From Paracoccaceae bacterium (lineage in GTDB: Bacteria > Pseudomonadota > Alphaproteobacteria > Rhodobacterales > Rhodobacteraceae): 18,253 nt of DNA. Of this stretch, positions 12,650 through 18,253 are shown piece by piece. The first letter of the stretch is position 1. Each line of letters starts with the position of its first letter. The stretch covers positions 1 through 18,253 of the forward strand of contig SKOX01000238.1 of the NCBI GenBank assembly GCA_007119835.1, written 5' to 3'. The position numbers were made by a program, and so were the translations under genes. The notes beneath the pieces are model-generated. The model saw only the letters and a program-made list of their open reading frames with translations. It was not told the origin of the DNA and searched no databases.

Positions 12650-13962
12650 CAGGCTGCCGTCACGTGGATGCGGTGGCAGGCGTTGTTGAGGTAGCCCCGC
12701 GGATTCCAGCCCGGAACCACCATCGGCTGCGCCTGGCCGAGATTGTCGGTCGCTCTCGCCCAGATCTCGTAGTAGCCGACAGAAGGCAGCGTCACGTCGG
12801 CCCGCCAGCGCTGCCATGAGAAGCGGTTCGGCGGGTCCGACAGCTCCGCCCGCCGCCATGTCGAGCCGAAGTCGGTCGACACCTCGACGTCCGTCACGTG
12901 CTGGTCGCCAGCCCACGCCTGTCCGCGCACCTCGAACGGGCGCCCGGCATCGACCTCGGTGCCGGCCTCCGGATAGCTGATGACCGACTTCACGATCATC
13001 GAGCCCATGACCTCCATATCCTCGTGAGGCACCTCCGTATCCGGCGCCACCGGATAGCGCGGCACCCGGTACGAGAGGCCCGTCATTCCCTGCCCGTCGT
13101 GCTCGCGGTCCCGCACCCAGATCCGCGTCAGCCACTTCTGGCTGACCGAGCCCGCCCAGCCGGGCGCTACGATCCGAACCGGATAGCCGTGATGGATCGG
13201 GATGTCCTCGCCGTTCATCGCGTAGGCGACGATGGTGTGGGGATCCATCATCTTGGCGATCGGGCCGCCGCGCGACAGCGCCTGCCGCTCGGGATCCATC
13301 GACAGATGCTCGTCGTAGCCGTAGTGCCCGGTATAGGTCGCCGTCGGTTTCAGGCCCGCCCGGCGCAGGATGTCCGCGACGCGGACCCCAGTCCACTCGG
13401 CGTTGCCGATGGCGCCGATCGTCCACTGGTTGCCCGACGGCGGCGGGTTGAAACCGGCGCGACCGTTGCCGCCGCACTCGAGCTGGAGCTTGAGCGTGAC
13501 CGCCTCGAAGTCGTTCTTGAGTTCGTCGAGGCTGAGCTCGATCTCGTCATTGACCTCTCCGTCGACGGTCAGGCGCCACTCGTCCGCGTTGATCGGGTCG
13601 GGCAGCGTTCCGTTGTTTCGCACGAAGAACCTGTCGGCTGGCGTGACGTCGTCGTCGAGCAGGTGCGCCGGCGTCTCCATGTTGAGCGGCCGGTCGTTGT
13701 GCACGATCAGCCCCTCGTGCTTACCCTCGATCTCGAAATCCTCGACCGTCTCGGCGAGCGCAGCCGGAATGAGGCCGCCCGGCATGTTGCGGGCGTACGG
13801 GATTGCGGTGACGCCGATCGCCGCCGCCATTGCGCCGAGCCCCGCCCCCCTCAGAAAGCCGCGCCGATTGGCATCGGCGATGCGCCCGAAGACCAAGGCG
13901 TCCGCCCGGTCCGGATCCTCGTGGTAGATTTCGCAAAGCCCGCGTTCGATACGCTTCACCAT
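12649..13962 (-). CDS. Tat-exported molybdopterin sulfite dehydrogenase (SorA/SoxC-like)
   Basis: This gene encodes a 437-residue periplasmic molybdoenzyme of the sulfite oxidase family, expected to oxidise sulfite to sulfate. The N-terminus has a long leader with the twin-arginine motif Arg-Arg-Gly-Phe-Leu-Arg-Gly at 33-39 and a hydrophobic Ala-Met-Ala-Ala-Ala-Ile-Gly stretch. The Moco domain follows: Arg-Phe-Phe-Val-Arg-Asn-Asn near 111, Leu-Glu-Cys-Gly-Gly-Asn-Gly-Arg with the molybdenum ligand at about Cys163, and Gly-Tyr-Pro-Val-Arg-Ile-Val-Ala-Pro-Gly-Trp-Ala-Gly. The C-terminal dimerisation domain has Val-Glu-Val-Ser-Thr-Asp-Phe-Gly-Ser-Thr-Trp and Asn-Pro-Arg-Gly-Tyr-Leu-Asn-Asn-Ala. 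A strong AGGAGGA precedes the ATG. The cytochrome partner overlaps its stop. SoxC is an alternative, but the partner here is a small monohaem cytochrome rather than SoxD and no other sox gene is present. Confidence 0.85.
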   Translation of the reverse strand: MVKRIERGLCEIYHEDPDRADALVFGRIADANRRGFLRGAGLGAMAAAIGVTAIPYARNMPGGLIPAALAETVEDFEIEGKHEGLIVHNDRPLNMETPAHLLDDDVTPADRFFVRNNGTLPDPINADEWRLTVDGEVNDEIELSLDELKNDFEAVTLKLQLECGGNGRAGFNPPPSGNQWTIGAIGNAEWTGVRVADILRRAGLKPTATYTGHYGYDEHLSMDPERQALSRGGPIAKMMDPHTIVAYAMNGEDIPIHHGYPVRIVAPGWAGSVSQKWLTRIWVRDREHDGQGMTGLSYRVPRYPVAPDTEVPHEDMEVMGSMIVKSVISYPEAGTEVDAGRPFEVRGQAWAGDQHVTDVEVSTDFGSTWRRAELSDPPNRFSWQRWRADVTLPSVGYYEIWARATDNLGQAQPMVVPGWNPRGYLNNACHRIHVTAA

Positions 13963-13968
13963 GGCGAT

Positions 13969-13975
13969 TCCTCCT
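13969..13975 (-). promoter_or_regulatory. Strong ribosome binding site of the sulfite dehydrogenase gene
   Basis: AGGAGGA lies 6 nt before the ATG at 13962 and decides that start. The rest of 13976-14147 shows no clear promoter that I would call; a TACAAT-like hexamer occurs near 14000 without a good -35. Confidence 0.7.
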
Positions 13976-14147
13976 GTTGCCGATCCATTCGATCTTTTGA
14001 TTGTAAGCTACCGCCGGAATGCCACGCGCGCAACCGGCGGGAATCCGAGACGGCGTCCTCACGAAGCCTCGAAAGCCAGCATTTCTTCCCGCTCCTCGCG
14101 CATCGCGAGCTTCGGGCCTGGCGGCGGCGCCCCGACATCGCTCTAGG

Positions 14148-14411
14148 TCAGCATCGAGCGCGCGACATCCGATCCCACCAGCCGCGCCGATTCGGCGATA
14201 CCAGTCGGCCACCGCCACAGCGCACAACCTCCGCGCCGGCGGGCAGGCGTCCGGGATCATCCAGACGCAGGGTCGCCGCGTCATTGGGGTCGTGCTTCGT
14301 CACCGCCACCGCATTGGCGCGGGAGATCCGAAAGATGTTTTGGAACACCGGACGGATCGTTTTCCCCGGCCCCCAGCGCTGAAGTGGTTGCACGCGAGGG
14401 CATGACCACAA
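14148..14411 (-). CDS. Hypothetical protein, possible gene fragment
   Basis: This open frame of 87 codons lies between the sulfite dehydrogenase and the tandem cytochromes. From about residue 26 the sequence looks like a natural protein end: Phe-Arg-Ile-Ser-Arg-Ala-Asn-Ala-Val-Ala-Val-Thr-Lys-His-Asp-Pro, then Leu-Arg-Leu-Asp-Asp-Pro-Gly-Arg-Leu-Pro-Ala-Gly-Ala and Arg-Arg-Gly-Trp-Trp-Asp-Arg-Met. The first 25 residues are Pro- and Arg-rich and may not be part of it; no ribosome site is seen before ATG 14411. There is no signal peptide or haem motif, so it does not fit the neighbouring electron-transfer genes. I do not recognise a family. It could be the 3' end of a gene truncated by rearrangement, or a chance frame. 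Confidence 0.3.
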   Translation of the reverse strand: MWSCPRVQPLQRWGPGKTIRPVFQNIFRISRANAVAVTKHDPNDAATLRLDDPGRLPAGAEVVRCGGGRLVSPNRRGWWDRMSRARC

Positions 14412-14459
14412 AAGGGGTCAGGAGAGGCGGCGCCTAGAGCCTCAGCACAGGATTCGGCA

Positions 14460-14777
14460 TCAGTCGCCCGTGGGCTCGAGCGAGACGATGAAGGCGACAA
14501 GGTCCTCGACGTCCTCGCGTGGCATGAACCACCCGGCCTGCGGCATGGCGCTGTGCAGTTGCGGGAACATGATGCGGCTGAAGATCTGCTCGACGTCGCG
14601 GAAGACTGCGATGGAAGCGAAGCTGGGCGGGTAGGTTTTGAATTCGCAGGCCGGCGAGATGTCGTGGCACTGGGCGCAGAGATTGGCCGCAAGCTCCTGG
14701 CCGCGCTCCGCACTCCCTTGGGCCGACAGCGTACCCGGCAAGACCAGCGCCGCAAACAGAAGCCACCTCTTTGGCAT
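14460..14777 (-). CDS. Small exported cytochrome c (tandem copy 2)
   Basis: This gene encodes a 105-residue exported monohaem cytochrome c. The start at ATG 14777 has AAGGA directly upstream. A signal peptide spans residues 1-20 (Leu-Leu-Phe-Ala-Ala-Leu-Val-Leu-Pro-Gly-Thr, cleavage near Leu-Ser-Ala). The haem site is Cys-Ala-Gln-Cys-His-Asp-Ile-Ser, and Ala-Met-Pro in Gln-Leu-His-Ser-Ala-Met-Pro provides the likely axial Met. The C-terminal helix is Asp-Val-Glu-Asp-Leu-Val-Ala-Phe-Ile-Val-Ser-Leu. It is clearly a paralogue of the cytochrome at 14833, by eye about 60% identical from the haem motif onward. It probably serves as an electron carrier or subunit connected with the downstream sulfite dehydrogenase on the same strand, but the gap of about 500 bp leaves operon membership open. 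Confidence 0.85.
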   Translation of the reverse strand: MPKRWLLFAALVLPGTLSAQGSAERGQELAANLCAQCHDISPACEFKTYPPSFASIAVFRDVEQIFSRIMFPQLHSAMPQAGWFMPREDVEDLVAFIVSLEPTGD

Positions 14778-14832
14778 TCCTTTCCCTCCGCCCGAAATCG
14801 CCCTGCGGCAGTGCGAGCCGCTGCGGCCCCGC

Positions 14833-15147
14833 TCAGTCCTCGTTCTCCAGAGAGACAATGTAGGCGACGAGATCGTCGATGTCGTCGAGCCCGATCACCC
14901 GGGTCAAGGGCATCGCCCCGTGGAGTTGCGGATAGAGTATGCGCGCCCGGATCTGCTCGGCCTCGCGGTACCAGGCGATCGAAGCGAAGCTGGGCGGATA
15001 CGTCTTCGGCTCGCCTTCGGCCGAGATGTCGTGGCACTGGGCGCACTCGGCCGCGGCAAGCGCCGCGCCCCGATCCGGATCGCCCTGTGCGGCAACCGAG
15101 GCCGGCCAAACCAGCACGGCGATCCCAAGCAAGACAGTTCCGCGCAT
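14833..15147 (-). CDS. Small exported cytochrome c (tandem copy 1)
   Basis: This gene encodes a 104-residue exported monohaem cytochrome c. ATG 15147 with GAGGG about 9 nt upstream is preferred over GTG 15156, which lies inside that ribosome-site region. The signal peptide (Val-Leu-Leu-Gly-Ile-Ala-Val-Leu-Val-Trp, cleavage after Val-Ala-Ala) is followed by the haem motif Cys-Ala-Gln-Cys-His-Asp-Ile-Ser, the shared Lys-Thr-Tyr-Pro-Pro-Ser-Phe-Ala-Ser-Ile-Ala segment, Pro-Gln-Leu-His-Gly-Ala-Met-Pro with the probable Met ligand, and Asp-Asp-Leu-Val-Ala-Tyr-Ile-Val-Ser-Leu-Glu at the end. It lies 55 bp upstream of its paralogue and in the same direction, so they are likely co-transcribed. The partner is not shown by sequence; the downstream molybdoenzyme is the obvious candidate. 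Confidence 0.85.
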   Translation of the reverse strand: MRGTVLLGIAVLVWPASVAAQGDPDRGAALAAAECAQCHDISAEGEPKTYPPSFASIAWYREAEQIRARILYPQLHGAMPLTRVIGLDDIDDLVAYIVSLENED

Positions 15148-15192
15148 CCTCCGCACCCTCGAGCAACGGCCACCGGCGGCCTCGGACGGAGG

Positions 15193-15710
15193 CTACCGCA
15201 GAACCCCCTCGACCTCCAAGTGGCTTATTCCGCCGCCGCCCGCCGCGCTCTGGAAGGGACCTTGTTTCCAGCCTTCTACGGCGCTGTCAGTCCGTTCCAT
15301 AATCGCCGCGGCCTTGGGAGGAGGGTCGTCGGTAGCGCTCCAGCATCGGGCGCAGGCTGACGCGGACCTTCGGCCGAGCCGCCCGCACTCTGGCTGCAGA
15401 CGCGCGCGCCGCTCTTGCAGGGCATACAATACAACTGCAGGGCACCTTCCGCGTCGCCGATGGCTAAGGTGGTTCCCGGCGGCGCCTTGTAGACCCTGCC
15501 GGGCTCTGTGGACCGGCCTCTCTCGGCATGCCGCGCCGGCAGCGGCCGGCCCATCGAGCAGTCCGGCAGGATGCTCTCGGCACCGACATGCAGCACGACC
15601 AAGGCAGCGAAACCAAGATCACCGGGCAGGTCGCGCACGGGCGACGTCAACGCACCGACCCCGCCCGCAGATCCGCCGACAACGATCAGCCTGAGTTCGA
15701 CCCGAAGCAC
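15193..15710 (-). pseudogene. CheB-type protein-glutamate methylesterase, truncated and decayed
   Basis: The N-terminal third matches the catalytic domain of CheB-like methylesterases: Leu-Ile-Val-Val-Gly-Gly-Ser-Ala-Gly-Gly-Val with the active-site Ser, Val-Leu-His-Val with the active-site His, then Glu-Pro-Gly-Arg-Val-Tyr-Lys-Ala-Pro-Pro-Gly. Thereafter the sequence degenerates: the expected Pro-Ser-Val-Asp-x-Leu-Phe segment and the late Asp motif are absent, and another frame (15193-15429) carries a Glu/Arg-rich tail. The start would be GTG 15710 without a ribosome site. The gene is therefore a remnant, lacking the catalytic Asp. Full-length members of this single-domain group can be linked to stress signalling rather than chemotaxis; no receptor or CheR gene is present here. 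Confidence 0.65.
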
Positions 15711-15865
15711 CGCGCTTGCAAGTCCTGCCGACCGTTCGTGCGGCGGGCTCCGCTCTGCGGCACCCTTATCATCTCGACCTGAAGCGATGCAGGTTGAACC
15801 CGGAGCATGAGGAACCGGGACGAACGCCCACCGTTGGAGCCGAGGCCGTCAGGAGGTTCTGCCCC
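15711..15865. other. Upstream region of the DUF2892-like operon
   Basis: This 155-bp stretch separates the CheB remnant from the plus-strand operon and must hold the operon promoter if transcription starts here. I see no clear sigma-70 hexamer pair. AGGAGG at 15851-15856 is the ribosome site of the next gene. Confidence 0.35.
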
Positions 15866-16318
15866 ATGTTCCCATCATCGCTTCAGCGTGTTCCCCTGCA
15901 CACCGACGAGCATGTCAATCGGCGGATCGCGTGGGAGATCGACCGCAGCATCGAGCACCACGCCGCGCATCCCGAAGACATTCCCGGACGCCTGCGGGAA
16001 CTCGCAGCAGAGTGGGATGTCGAGCGCGTCCTCGAAGCGAACGCCTCCGCCCTCGTTCTGGTCGGGCTGGCACTCGGCGCGTCGGTGGATCGCCGCTGGG
16101 CTGCGCTGTCGGCCGGCGTTGCCGCGTTTCTTTTCCAGCATGCGGTGCAGGGCTGGTGCCCGCCGCTGCCGGTCCTGCGCCGGCTCGGCTTTCGCACCAT
16201 GCACGAAATCGACCGGGAGCGCACCGCGCTGCGGATCCTGCGCGGCGATCTCGCAGCGCTCGACCCGGCACGCCGCGAAGCTGCGGTCAAGGCCTTCTCA
16301 CGCGGCGCACCGCCATGA
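15866..16318 (+). CDS. DUF2892-like (YgaP-type transmembrane) protein
   Basis: This gene encodes a 150-residue protein. ATG 15866 has a perfect AGGAGG 9 nt upstream and is preferred over in-frame upstream starts. The N-terminal part is a charged helix pair (Asn-Arg-Arg-Ile-Ala-Trp-Glu-Ile-Asp-Arg-Ser-Ile, then Arg-Leu-Arg-Glu-Leu-Ala-Ala-Glu-Trp-Asp-Val-Glu-Arg). Two hydrophobic segments follow (Ala-Leu-Val-Leu-Val-Gly-Leu-Ala-Leu-Gly-Ala and Leu-Ser-Ala-Gly-Val-Ala-Ala-Phe-Leu-Phe). Next comes the hallmark Gln-His-Ala-Val-Gln-Gly-Trp-Cys-Pro-Pro-Leu-Pro-Val-Leu-Arg-Arg-Leu-Gly with a conserved Cys. The tail is basic. Members often accompany redox or sulfur-handling genes, but a function is not established. 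The stop overlaps a small ORF (ATGA at 16315-16318). Confidence 0.75.
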   Translation: MFPSSLQRVPLHTDEHVNRRIAWEIDRSIEHHAAHPEDIPGRLRELAAEWDVERVLEANASALVLVGLALGASVDRRWAALSAGVAAFLFQHAVQGWCPPLPVLRRLGFRTMHEIDRERTALRILRGDLAALDPARREAAVKAFSRGAPP

Positions 16319-16398
16319 GCATGAAGGTGGTCCGGGAACGGGACGCTGTGCAGCCGGCAGGCGCCAAGGCGTCATACGATCATGAGGGTCAGGAATGA
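16315..16398 (+). CDS. 27-residue small ORF linking two operon genes
   Basis: ATG 16315 overlaps the stop of the DUF2892-like gene (ATGA), and its own TGA at 16396-16398 overlaps the start of the DUF2243 gene (ATGA at 16395). The 27-residue product is charged: it opens with Met-Ser-Met-Lys-Val-Val-Arg-Glu-Arg-Asp and ends with His-Glu-Gly-Gln-Glu. The double overlap is the usual layout of translationally coupled genes. It may be a real small protein or only a device carrying ribosomes across the 76-bp gap. No family is recognised. Confidence 0.5.
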   Translation: MSMKVVRERDAVQPAGAKASYDHEGQE

Positions 16399-17213
16399 CC
16401 GCTGCAGCCGCTCCACCCGAGACCGCGCCGCCCGACTTCCGCCGCCTCGGCTGGGCTGCCTTCTGGCTCGGCTTCGGGCTCGGCGGGTTCTTCGACGGTA
16501 TCGTCCTGCACCAGATTCTGCAGTGGCACCACCTTCTAAGCAACGTCCTTCCGGAGGAGACGGTCGCCGATCTGCGGTTCCAGGTGCTGGCTGACGGCCT
16601 CTTCCACGTTGCGACCTATGCCTTCACCGCGCTCGGGTTGTGGCTGCTCTGGACGGCGCGTGGCGCGCTGCCCGTCGCAGGGGCGCGGCGCCGGGTGATC
16701 GCCACCGGGCTCGTCGGTTTCGGGGTCTGGCACATCGCCGACGCGGTCCTGTTCCACTGGGTCCTGCGCCTGCATCGCATCCGGATGGATGCCGACAATC
16801 TGCTCCTGTGGGACATTCTGTGGCTCGTGCCGTTCGGGCTGGTTCCGGCCGCCCTCGGCTACTGGCTGCTCCGCCAGCAGCCAGAGGACGGCAACATGCC
16901 CCGTGGCGGTCGGCCGGCCGCCGTGTCGCTCGCGCTCGCGGCGCTGATCACCGGCCCGATTGCTCTCCTGCCGCCTGCCGGATTGCCCGATGACCGCACG
17001 CTGGCCGTGTTCAGGCCCGGCATGGATTTCCCGGCCATCGTCGCCGCGGCAGAGGCGGCTGGTGGTCGCCCGGTCTGGTCCGACGCCAAGGGCGGCGTCT
17101 GGCTGATCGCCCTCGATCCGGGCGCCCGCCCGGGCGCGCTGTACCGTCACGGGGCGATCCTGGTGTCGAACGGGCCGGTAGCCCTCGGCTGCCTCAGCTG
17201 GAGCGAGGTCTGA
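16395..17213 (+). CDS. DUF2243 membrane protein with C-terminal extension
   Basis: This gene encodes a 272-residue integral membrane protein. AGGGTCAGGA precedes ATG 16395. The DUF2243 part (about residues 15-165) has four hydrophobic segments and the family motifs Gly-Gly-Phe-Phe-Asp-Gly-Ile-Val-Leu-His-Gln-Ile-Leu-Gln-Trp-His-His and Gly-Val-Trp-His-Ile-Ala-Asp-Ala-Val-Leu-Phe-His-Trp-Val-Leu-Arg-Leu-His. The repeated His/Asp residues in membrane segments suggest metal or haem binding, but this is speculation. After a further hydrophobic helix (Ala-Val-Ser-Leu-Ala-Leu-Ala-Ala-Leu) the last ~75 residues form a soluble region (Phe-Pro-Ala-Ile-Val-Ala-Ala-Ala-Glu-Ala-Ala-Gly-Gly-Arg-Pro-Val-Trp) that goes beyond the core family length. 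DUF2243 genes often lie beside cytochrome oxidase assembly genes, which fits the cytochrome-rich surroundings. Confidence 0.8.
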   Translation: MTAAAAPPETAPPDFRRLGWAAFWLGFGLGGFFDGIVLHQILQWHHLLSNVLPEETVADLRFQVLADGLFHVATYAFTALGLWLLWTARGALPVAGARRRVIATGLVGFGVWHIADAVLFHWVLRLHRIRMDADNLLLWDILWLVPFGLVPAALGYWLLRQQPEDGNMPRGGRPAAVSLALAALITGPIALLPPAGLPDDRTLAVFRPGMDFPAIVAAAEAAGGRPVWSDAKGGVWLIALDPGARPGALYRHGAILVSNGPVALGCLSWSEV

Positions 17214-17220
17214 GCCGCAC

Positions 17221-17270
17221 GGCGCAATCCGGCAACCGAACGCCAGCTTCGGTGCTCGGGTGCGCCTTTT
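17221..17270 (+). terminator. Probable terminator after the DUF2243 gene
   Basis: GGCGCA (17221-17226) pairs with TGCGCC (17261-17266), which is followed by TTTT. An inner hairpin ACCGAA / TTCGGT (17235-17240, 17248-17253) folds between them. The structure begins 7 nt after the stop codon. Confidence 0.5.
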
Positions 17271-17445
17271 CTGGCGGTCAGCGTGCCGCTTGAAGCCGTC
17301 CACTGGCGCATAAGCTTGCCGTGAAGACCTGCCAATGAAAATGTGCGGTCGAGCAACTTGGGGCTGTTCGTCGCCGGCGGTACCGACCGGTTCACGCCGC
17401 TCCCTTCTGGTGACGAGCGGCCAGCGCGCGAACGTGCGCTGCGGG
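17271..17445. other. Gene-free spacer between convergent genes
   Basis: Open frames cross this stretch of about 175 bp on both strands but none has a ribosome site or recognisable protein features. It separates the plus-strand DUF2243 operon from the minus-strand genes at the right edge. Confidence 0.35.
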
Positions 17446-17476
17446 CCGGTTGCGCCGTCGGGGACAGCGCAACCGG
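17446..17476 (-). terminator. GC-rich hairpin downstream of the small acidic protein gene
   Basis: CCGGTTGCGC (17446-17455) and GCGCAACCGG (17467-17476) form a perfect 10-bp stem with an 11-nt loop, 7 nt beyond the stop codon on the minus strand. No T-run follows, so it may be a hairpin that stabilises the transcript 3' end or a GC-type terminator. Confidence 0.5.
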
Positions 17477-17483
17477 AACGGCG

Positions 17484-17753
17484 TCAGTCGGCCGCGGACT
17501 CCTCCTCGTGCTCGGGCAGGAGCGCGAGGATGCGGGCGCGCTTCGCCTCCTCGTTATCCTCCTCGGCGAGGATCGTCTCGATCTCCTCGGCGTGATCCTC
17601 GCCGAACAGAGCGATCGTCTCCTCCTCGAGGCCGAGCGCGACGAGTTCGGCATGCATCTCCTCGTCCATCGCGCCGTAGGCGAGGGCCGGCGAACCGGCA
17701 GCGAGGACACCGGCGAGGGCCGCCGCGCCGAGGGTGGTCGCGATCTTCTTCAT
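17484..17753 (-). CDS. Small acidic exported protein of unknown function
   Basis: This gene encodes an 89-residue protein starting at ATG 17753, with AAAGGGAGA upstream. A clear signal peptide (Met-Lys-Lys-Ile-Ala-Thr-Thr-Leu-Gly-Ala-Ala-Ala-Leu-Ala-Gly-Val-Leu-Ala-Ala-Gly, cleavage after Ala-Leu-Ala near residue 26) sends it to the periplasm. The mature part is short, helical and strongly acidic: Asp-Glu-Glu-Met-His-Ala-Glu-Leu, Leu-Glu-Glu-Glu-Thr-Ile-Ala-Leu-Phe-Gly-Glu-Asp-His-Ala-Glu-Glu-Ile and Leu-Ala-Glu-Glu-Asp-Asn-Glu-Glu-Ala. It may bind cations or a basic partner; there is no Cys and no clear EF-hand loop. Hairpins lie on both sides, so it is probably a separate transcript from isocitrate dehydrogenase. 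I do not recognise a family. Confidence 0.75.
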   Translation of the reverse strand: MKKIATTLGAAALAGVLAAGSPALAYGAMDEEMHAELVALGLEEETIALFGEDHAEEIETILAEEDNEEAKRARILALLPEHEEESAAD

Positions 17754-17792
17754 CTTCTTTCTCCCTTTGTCGTTACGGTGGAGGCTGTGCGG

Positions 17793-17818
17793 GGGAAGGC
17801 CGCGTCGCGCGGCCTCCC
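17793..17818 (-). terminator. Hairpin following isocitrate dehydrogenase
   Basis: An 11-bp GC-rich stem with one bulged base (17793-17804 with 17808-17818, loop TCG) lies 10 nt after the stop on the minus strand. No T-run follows. It may end the icd transcript before the small acidic protein gene. Confidence 0.5.
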
Positions 17819-17827
17819 GTCGCGGGG

Positions 17828-18253
17828 TCACTGGCCCTGACCGAGCGAGAAGCCGGGTTCGCCGTCGAAGGTGTAGAGGTGCTCGGTCTTGACGAAATCG
17901 ATGCCGCGCCCGGCGAGGAGCCGCAGCAACTCGACCAGCGTCGCCTTGTTCGGCTGCTTGTCCAGCCGCGCCATGAAGCGGCAGCGCCAGTGGTCGGTGC
18001 AGAAGGTCTCCGGCAGCCCGTGGGGCCAGACCTTGACGCCGCGGTTGGTGATCATGACGAGGTCGAGGATGCCCTCACGCGGCAGAGAGGCGGCTTCGGC
18101 CAGCGCCTCCACCGGGCCCGAGTGGTGGACGAAGACGTCGATCCCGACGAGGACCTTCTCCGCCTTCGGCCGCGCCGTCCGGGGCGCCGCCCAGGCGGCG
18201 GCGTTGCCGACGTAGCGGGCTGGCTTCAGCCGGACCGGCGCCTGGCCCAGGCG
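17828..18253 (-). CDS. NADP-type isocitrate dehydrogenase, C-terminal part (runs off the right edge)
   Basis: This is the C-terminal 141 residues of an isocitrate dehydrogenase, the TCA-cycle enzyme converting isocitrate to 2-oxoglutarate and CO2 in the cytoplasm. The frame is open to the edge at 18253. Key sequences are Val-Gly-Ile-Asp-Val-Phe-Val-His, Leu-Asp-Leu-Val-Met-Ile-Thr-Asn-Arg-Gly-Val-Lys-Val-Trp-Pro, Glu-Thr-Phe-Cys-Thr-Asp-His-Trp-Arg-Cys-Arg-Phe and Gly-Ile-Asp-Phe-Val-Lys-Thr-Glu, ending Gly-Phe-Ser-Leu-Gly-Gln-Gly-Gln. This tail is the extra C-terminal domain of Thermus-type and some alphaproteobacterial IDHs, absent from the E. coli enzyme. The catalytic domain lies outside the window. 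It gives a housekeeping anchor at the right end. Confidence 0.85.
   Translation of the reverse strand, partial: RLGQAPVRLKPARYVGNAAAWAAPRTARPKAEKVLVGIDVFVHHSGPVEALAEAASLPREGILDLVMITNRGVKVWPHGLPETFCTDHWRCRFMARLDKQPNKATLVELLRLLAGRGIDFVKTEHLYTFDGEPGFSLGQGQ

Noticed and set aside
12898..14382. A 494-codon open frame on the plus strand
   Set aside because: It is antisense to the sulfite dehydrogenase gene, is Arg/His/Asp-rich without domains, and arises from high-GC codon structure of the real gene.

Overview
The window is high-GC DNA that looks alphaproteobacterial. Supporting genes are a GTA/Rhodobacter-phage-type tail module (DUF2163, NlpC/P60 and host-specificity proteins), phasins with a PhaR-type operator, a Tat-exported sulfite-dehydrogenase-like enzyme, and an isocitrate dehydrogenase with the C-terminal extension. 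It is an accessory, decaying region: a prophage remnant, several broken insertion sequences and many frameshifted genes lie between apparently intact operons. Species cannot be named from this sequence. Some single-base frameshifts could be assembly errors.

Layout. (1) 1-1516 is a prophage tail cluster: a tail assembly chaperone with a textbook -1 frameshift signal, a tape-measure start fused by deletion to the end of a DUF2163 protein, and an NlpC/P60 peptidase with one stop codon. (2) 1517-4049 is a polyhydroxyalkanoate (PHA) module: a small phasin-like gene and a phasin on the minus strand, and a divergent exported PHB-depolymerase-type esterase, sharing a 214-bp intergenic region with a PhaR-like operator. 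(3) 4050-4882 holds the 5' part of the phage host-specificity gene, which normally follows the peptidase directly, so the PHA module seems to sit inside the tail operon. (4) 5009-6899 is a divergent LysR / sulfotransferase pair, each with an apparent one-base deletion, bracketed by perfect 25-bp inverted repeats that look like IS21-family tips. (5) 6920-8883 is a two-gene membrane operon (an unknown seven-helix protein and an ABA4-like protein) divergent from a TetR regulator, with a 19-bp operator-like palindrome between them. (6) 8940-12350 is a transposon graveyard: an IstA C-terminal piece, an IS66 piece, an inverted IstA N-terminal piece and a frameshifted IS110 transposase. (7) 12356-15147 (minus) is a sulfite-oxidation/electron-transfer cluster: a SorA-like molybdoenzyme with an overlapping monohaem cytochrome c subunit, and upstream two tandem duplicated small cytochromes c. 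(8) 15193-15710 is a broken CheB-type methylesterase. (9) 15866-17213 (plus) is an operon of a DUF2892-like protein, a 27-residue overlapping small ORF and a DUF2243 membrane protein. (10) The right edge (minus) has a small acidic exported protein and the 3' end of isocitrate dehydrogenase.

How the genes may work together: the phasins, depolymerase and PhaR-like site form a coherent PHA granule/degradation module. The molybdoenzyme and cytochromes would pass electrons from periplasmic sulfite (inferred) to the respiratory chain. The prophage cannot build a tail: the tape-measure body, the next gene and most of DUF2163 are gone. The most informative single signal is the recoding site at 269-314, where a slippery heptamer, spacer and long GC hairpin remain intact in a dead prophage.
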